58,082 nt of DNA, from contig JAHFVD010000046.1 of the NCBI GenBank assembly GCA_023264735.1, forward strand, positions 1 through 58,082. Reading direction: 5' to 3'. The translations under genes were made by a program, and so were the position numbers. Position 1 is the stretch's first letter, and each line of letters starts with the position of its first letter. This stretch comes from Mycobacterium sp. (GTDB lineage: Bacteria > Actinomycetota > Actinomycetes > Mycobacteriales > Mycobacteriaceae). Below, piece after piece: positions 56,576-58,082 of this stretch. The notes below the pieces were generated by a model. The model made no database searches, was not told the origin of the DNA, and worked only from the letters and a program-made list of their open reading frames with translations.

Positions 56576-57016
56576 GCAGCTTTGAGTATTCGAATTCCGA
56601 GTAGTTCTAGGTCAACCTGGCCGGTACGACGTCGCGATCACCCGGCTGGCATTTCTGGCGAATTGACCAGACGGTGGATCTGCGCGGTGTCGTTGGCTTA
56701 ACTCTGCCCATCTACCACTGTCACACCTAGCTCAGCGGCCACCCGAGCCGGCGCCGACGCGCCCAGCGAGAGGGCACACAGTCGGTCGCGCTCCTCGCCG
56801 GTCAGTTCCAACTCACCAGCACCCAACACCGCAGGAGTCATACGGCCGTGACAGTAACTAATGGTCATAATTCGCAGCGCGACGCACTACTGTCGGGAGT
56901 CAGAAATTTTCGCCGAATCTGTAGTTATCGAGCAAAAGTCCGAGTAACCAGCACTACAACTACAGGCTCGTGGGGAGCCAGGATCGGTCGCGTCATTAGG
57001 TCGATCACGGCACCAC
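56576..57016. other. Gene-poor spacer upstream of fadD
   Basis: 441 bases. A 47-codon minus-strand ORF at 56698-56841 is described separately. CTGTAGTT (56919-56926) and AACTACAG (56958-56965) form an 8-bp inverted repeat around 31 bases. The stretch 56840-56970 is clearly less GC-rich than its neighbours. The fadD promoter must lie in the left half; I cannot place it. Confidence 0.4.
56698..56841 (-). pseudogene. Possible IS630-type transposase N-terminal scrap
   Basis: 47 codons starting MTPAVLGAGELELTGEERDR and ending VAAELGVTVVDGQS. The pieces ELTGEERDRL and ARVAAELGV match the helix-turn-helix head of IS630-like transposases, with the middle of that domain deleted. Weak match; could be another small helix-turn-helix gene. 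Confidence 0.35.
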
Positions 57017-58082
57017 CTAGGTACTGGCCGACACCAACTCTTCGCCGCGCATCCGCTGCGAGATGACCGTGGTGATCCCGTCGCCCTGCATCGTGACGCC
57101 GTAGAGCGCATCGGCGATCTCCATCGTCGGCTTCTGGTGGGTGATGACGATCAGCTGTGACTGCGCCCGCAGCTGCTCGAACAACCCGATCAACCGGCGC
57201 AGGTTCACATCGTCGAGAGCGGCCTCGACCTCGTCCATGACGTAGAAGGGTGACGGGCGGGCCCGGAAGATGGCCACCAGCATCGCCACCGCGGTCAACG
57301 ACTTCTCGCCGCCGGACAGCAACGAGAGCCGCTTGACCTTCTTGCCCGGCGGGCGGGCCTCCACCTCGACGCCGGTGGTGAGCAGATCGTTGGGGTCGGT
57401 CAGCAGCAGCCGGCCTTCACCGCCGGGGAACAACGCCGAGAAGACCTGCCCGAACTCGCGCTCGACGTCGGCGTAGGCCTCGGCGAACACCTGCAGGATC
57501 CGGTTGTCGACGTCGGCGATCACGTCGAGCAGGTCCTTGCGCGCGGCCTTGACGTCCTCGAGCTGGGTGGCCAGGAAGTTGTAGCGCTCCTCCAGCGCCG
57601 CAAACTCTTCCAGCGCAAGCGGATTGACTCGGCCGAGCTCGGCGAGTTCACGTTCGGCCCGTTTGGCGCGGCGCTCCTGCGTCGGCCGGTCGAACACCAT
57701 CGGCGCAGGCGCGGTGACCTGCTCGCCGCGCTCCTTGGCCTGTTCGTACTCCGCCATCTCCAGCTCCGACGGCGGCAGCGACACGTCGGGGCCGTACTCG
57801 GCGATCAGATCGTCGGCGGCCATACCGAATTGCTCGAGCACCATGCCCTCGAGCTGTTCGATGCGCATGGCGGCCTGCGCCTTGGCCACCTCGTCACGAT
57901 GCAGCGAGTCGGTCAGCGCGGTGATCCGGCTGTTGAGCGCGGTGACTTCTTCGCGCGCGGCAGCCATCGCAGTCGCCCGCTCCTGGCGTTCGGCGGCCAA
58001 GCCGTCGCGGCGGCGGGACGCCGCCGCGACCACACCGGCCAGCCGCTCGGCGACGCGGTGGCCGGCCTCGGCCACCGCGGCG
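57017..58082 (-). CDS. smc: Chromosome partition protein SMC, C-terminal part
   Basis: The gene enters from the right edge, so only the last 355 codons are present. Seen are the end of the second coiled-coil arm (many Ala/Glu/Arg heptads) and the C-terminal head: signature [22 protein letters not shown] and Walker [16 protein letters not shown], then [20 protein letters not shown]. It ends [15 protein letters not shown] with ScpA/ScpB organises and segregates the chromosome. Start and Walker A lie outside the window. Confidence 0.96.
   Translation of the reverse strand, partial: AAVAEAGHRVAERLAGVVAAASRRRDGLAAERQERATAMAAAREEVTALNSRITALTDSLHRDEVAKAQAAMRIEQLEGMVLEQFGMAADDLIAEYGPDVSLPPSELEMAEYEQAKERGEQVTAPAPMVFDRPTQERRAKRAERELAELGRVNPLALEEFAALEERYNFLATQLEDVKAARKDLLDVIADVDNRILQVFAEAYADVEREFGQVFSALFPGGEGRLLLTDPNDLLTTGVEVEARPPGKKVKRLSLLSGGEKSLTAVAMLVAIFRARPSPFYVMDEVEAALDDVNLRRLIGLFEQLRAQSQLIVITHQKPTMEIADALYGVTMQGDGITTVISQRMRGEELVSAST

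Overview
The window is a high-GC actinobacterial chromosome segment that matches the Mycobacterium/Mycolicibacterium core. The gene order cdsA-frr-pyrH, amiC-tsf-rpsB, xerC-viuB, dprA-comM-yraN, DUF2469-rnhB-lepB-rplS, trmD-rimM-khpA-rpsP, ffh, glnD-glnB-amt, ftsY, smc follows the M. tuberculosis Rv2880c-Rv2922c block as I remember it. Between these core blocks are lineage-specific genes, pseudogenes and insertion-sequence scraps that M. tuberculosis lacks at these places. The mix suggests an environmental, probably rapid-growing, mycobacterium. All identifications come from reading the sequence; no database search was run.

Layout. 1-3000: rlmN (3' part cut by the window edge), cdsA, frr, pyrH on the minus strand. 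3100-10650: an accessory block with a small membrane protein, a divergent methyltransferase/MarR pair separated by two abutting 19-bp dyads, and a five-gene minus-strand operon (two FtsX-type permeases, an ABC ATPase, an APC amine/amino-acid permease, a copper amine oxidase). 10700-14600: amiC, a broken luciferase-like oxidoreductase, a small secreted protein, and tsf-rpsB with a strong hairpin terminator. 14870-19200: M23 peptidase, secreted protein, SelO, xerC, siderophore-interacting protein. 19270-23860: a NarL-type two-component system, a perfect 26-bp palindrome, and a DUF1611/EamA pair whose last frame runs antisense into dprA. 23330-26370: dprA-comM-yraN. 26450-30620: a four-gene overlapping operon (MFS, 42-aa ORF, unknown protein, HAD phosphatase) divergent from a ROK repressor. 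30618-36985: translation and secretion genes (DUF2469, rnhB, lepB, rplS; trmD, rimM, khpA, rpsP), interrupted by an LppW-like hydrolase and an MFS pseudogene. 37500-42960: FAS1 protein, SnoaL-like protein, CysJ-like flavoprotein, two tandem D,D-carboxypeptidases, MPT63-like protein. 43060-53424: amidohydrolase, ffh, a PecA-like aspartic protease, the nitrogen operon amt-glnB-glnD with two GlnR-type boxes, and ftsY. 53485-57016: type II isopentenyl diphosphate isomerase, IS3 and alpha/beta-hydrolase scraps, a fadD, and another possible transposase scrap. 57017 to the end: the 3' part of smc.

How the parts work together. Much of the core is ribosome biogenesis and co-translational export (tsf, rpsB, rplS, rpsP, rimM, trmD, rlmN, frr, ffh, ftsY, lepB). 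The nitrogen operon is a complete sensing unit: transporter Amt, PII protein with Tyr51, and its nucleotidylyltransferase GlnD. The most interesting accessory units are the MarR/methyltransferase switch, the amine-oxidase/ABC/APC operon, the ROK-flanked operon that encodes a 42-aa peptide and an unassigned protein, and the DUF1611-EamA pair preceded by the palindrome. No tRNA, rRNA, CRISPR array or intact mobile element was seen.
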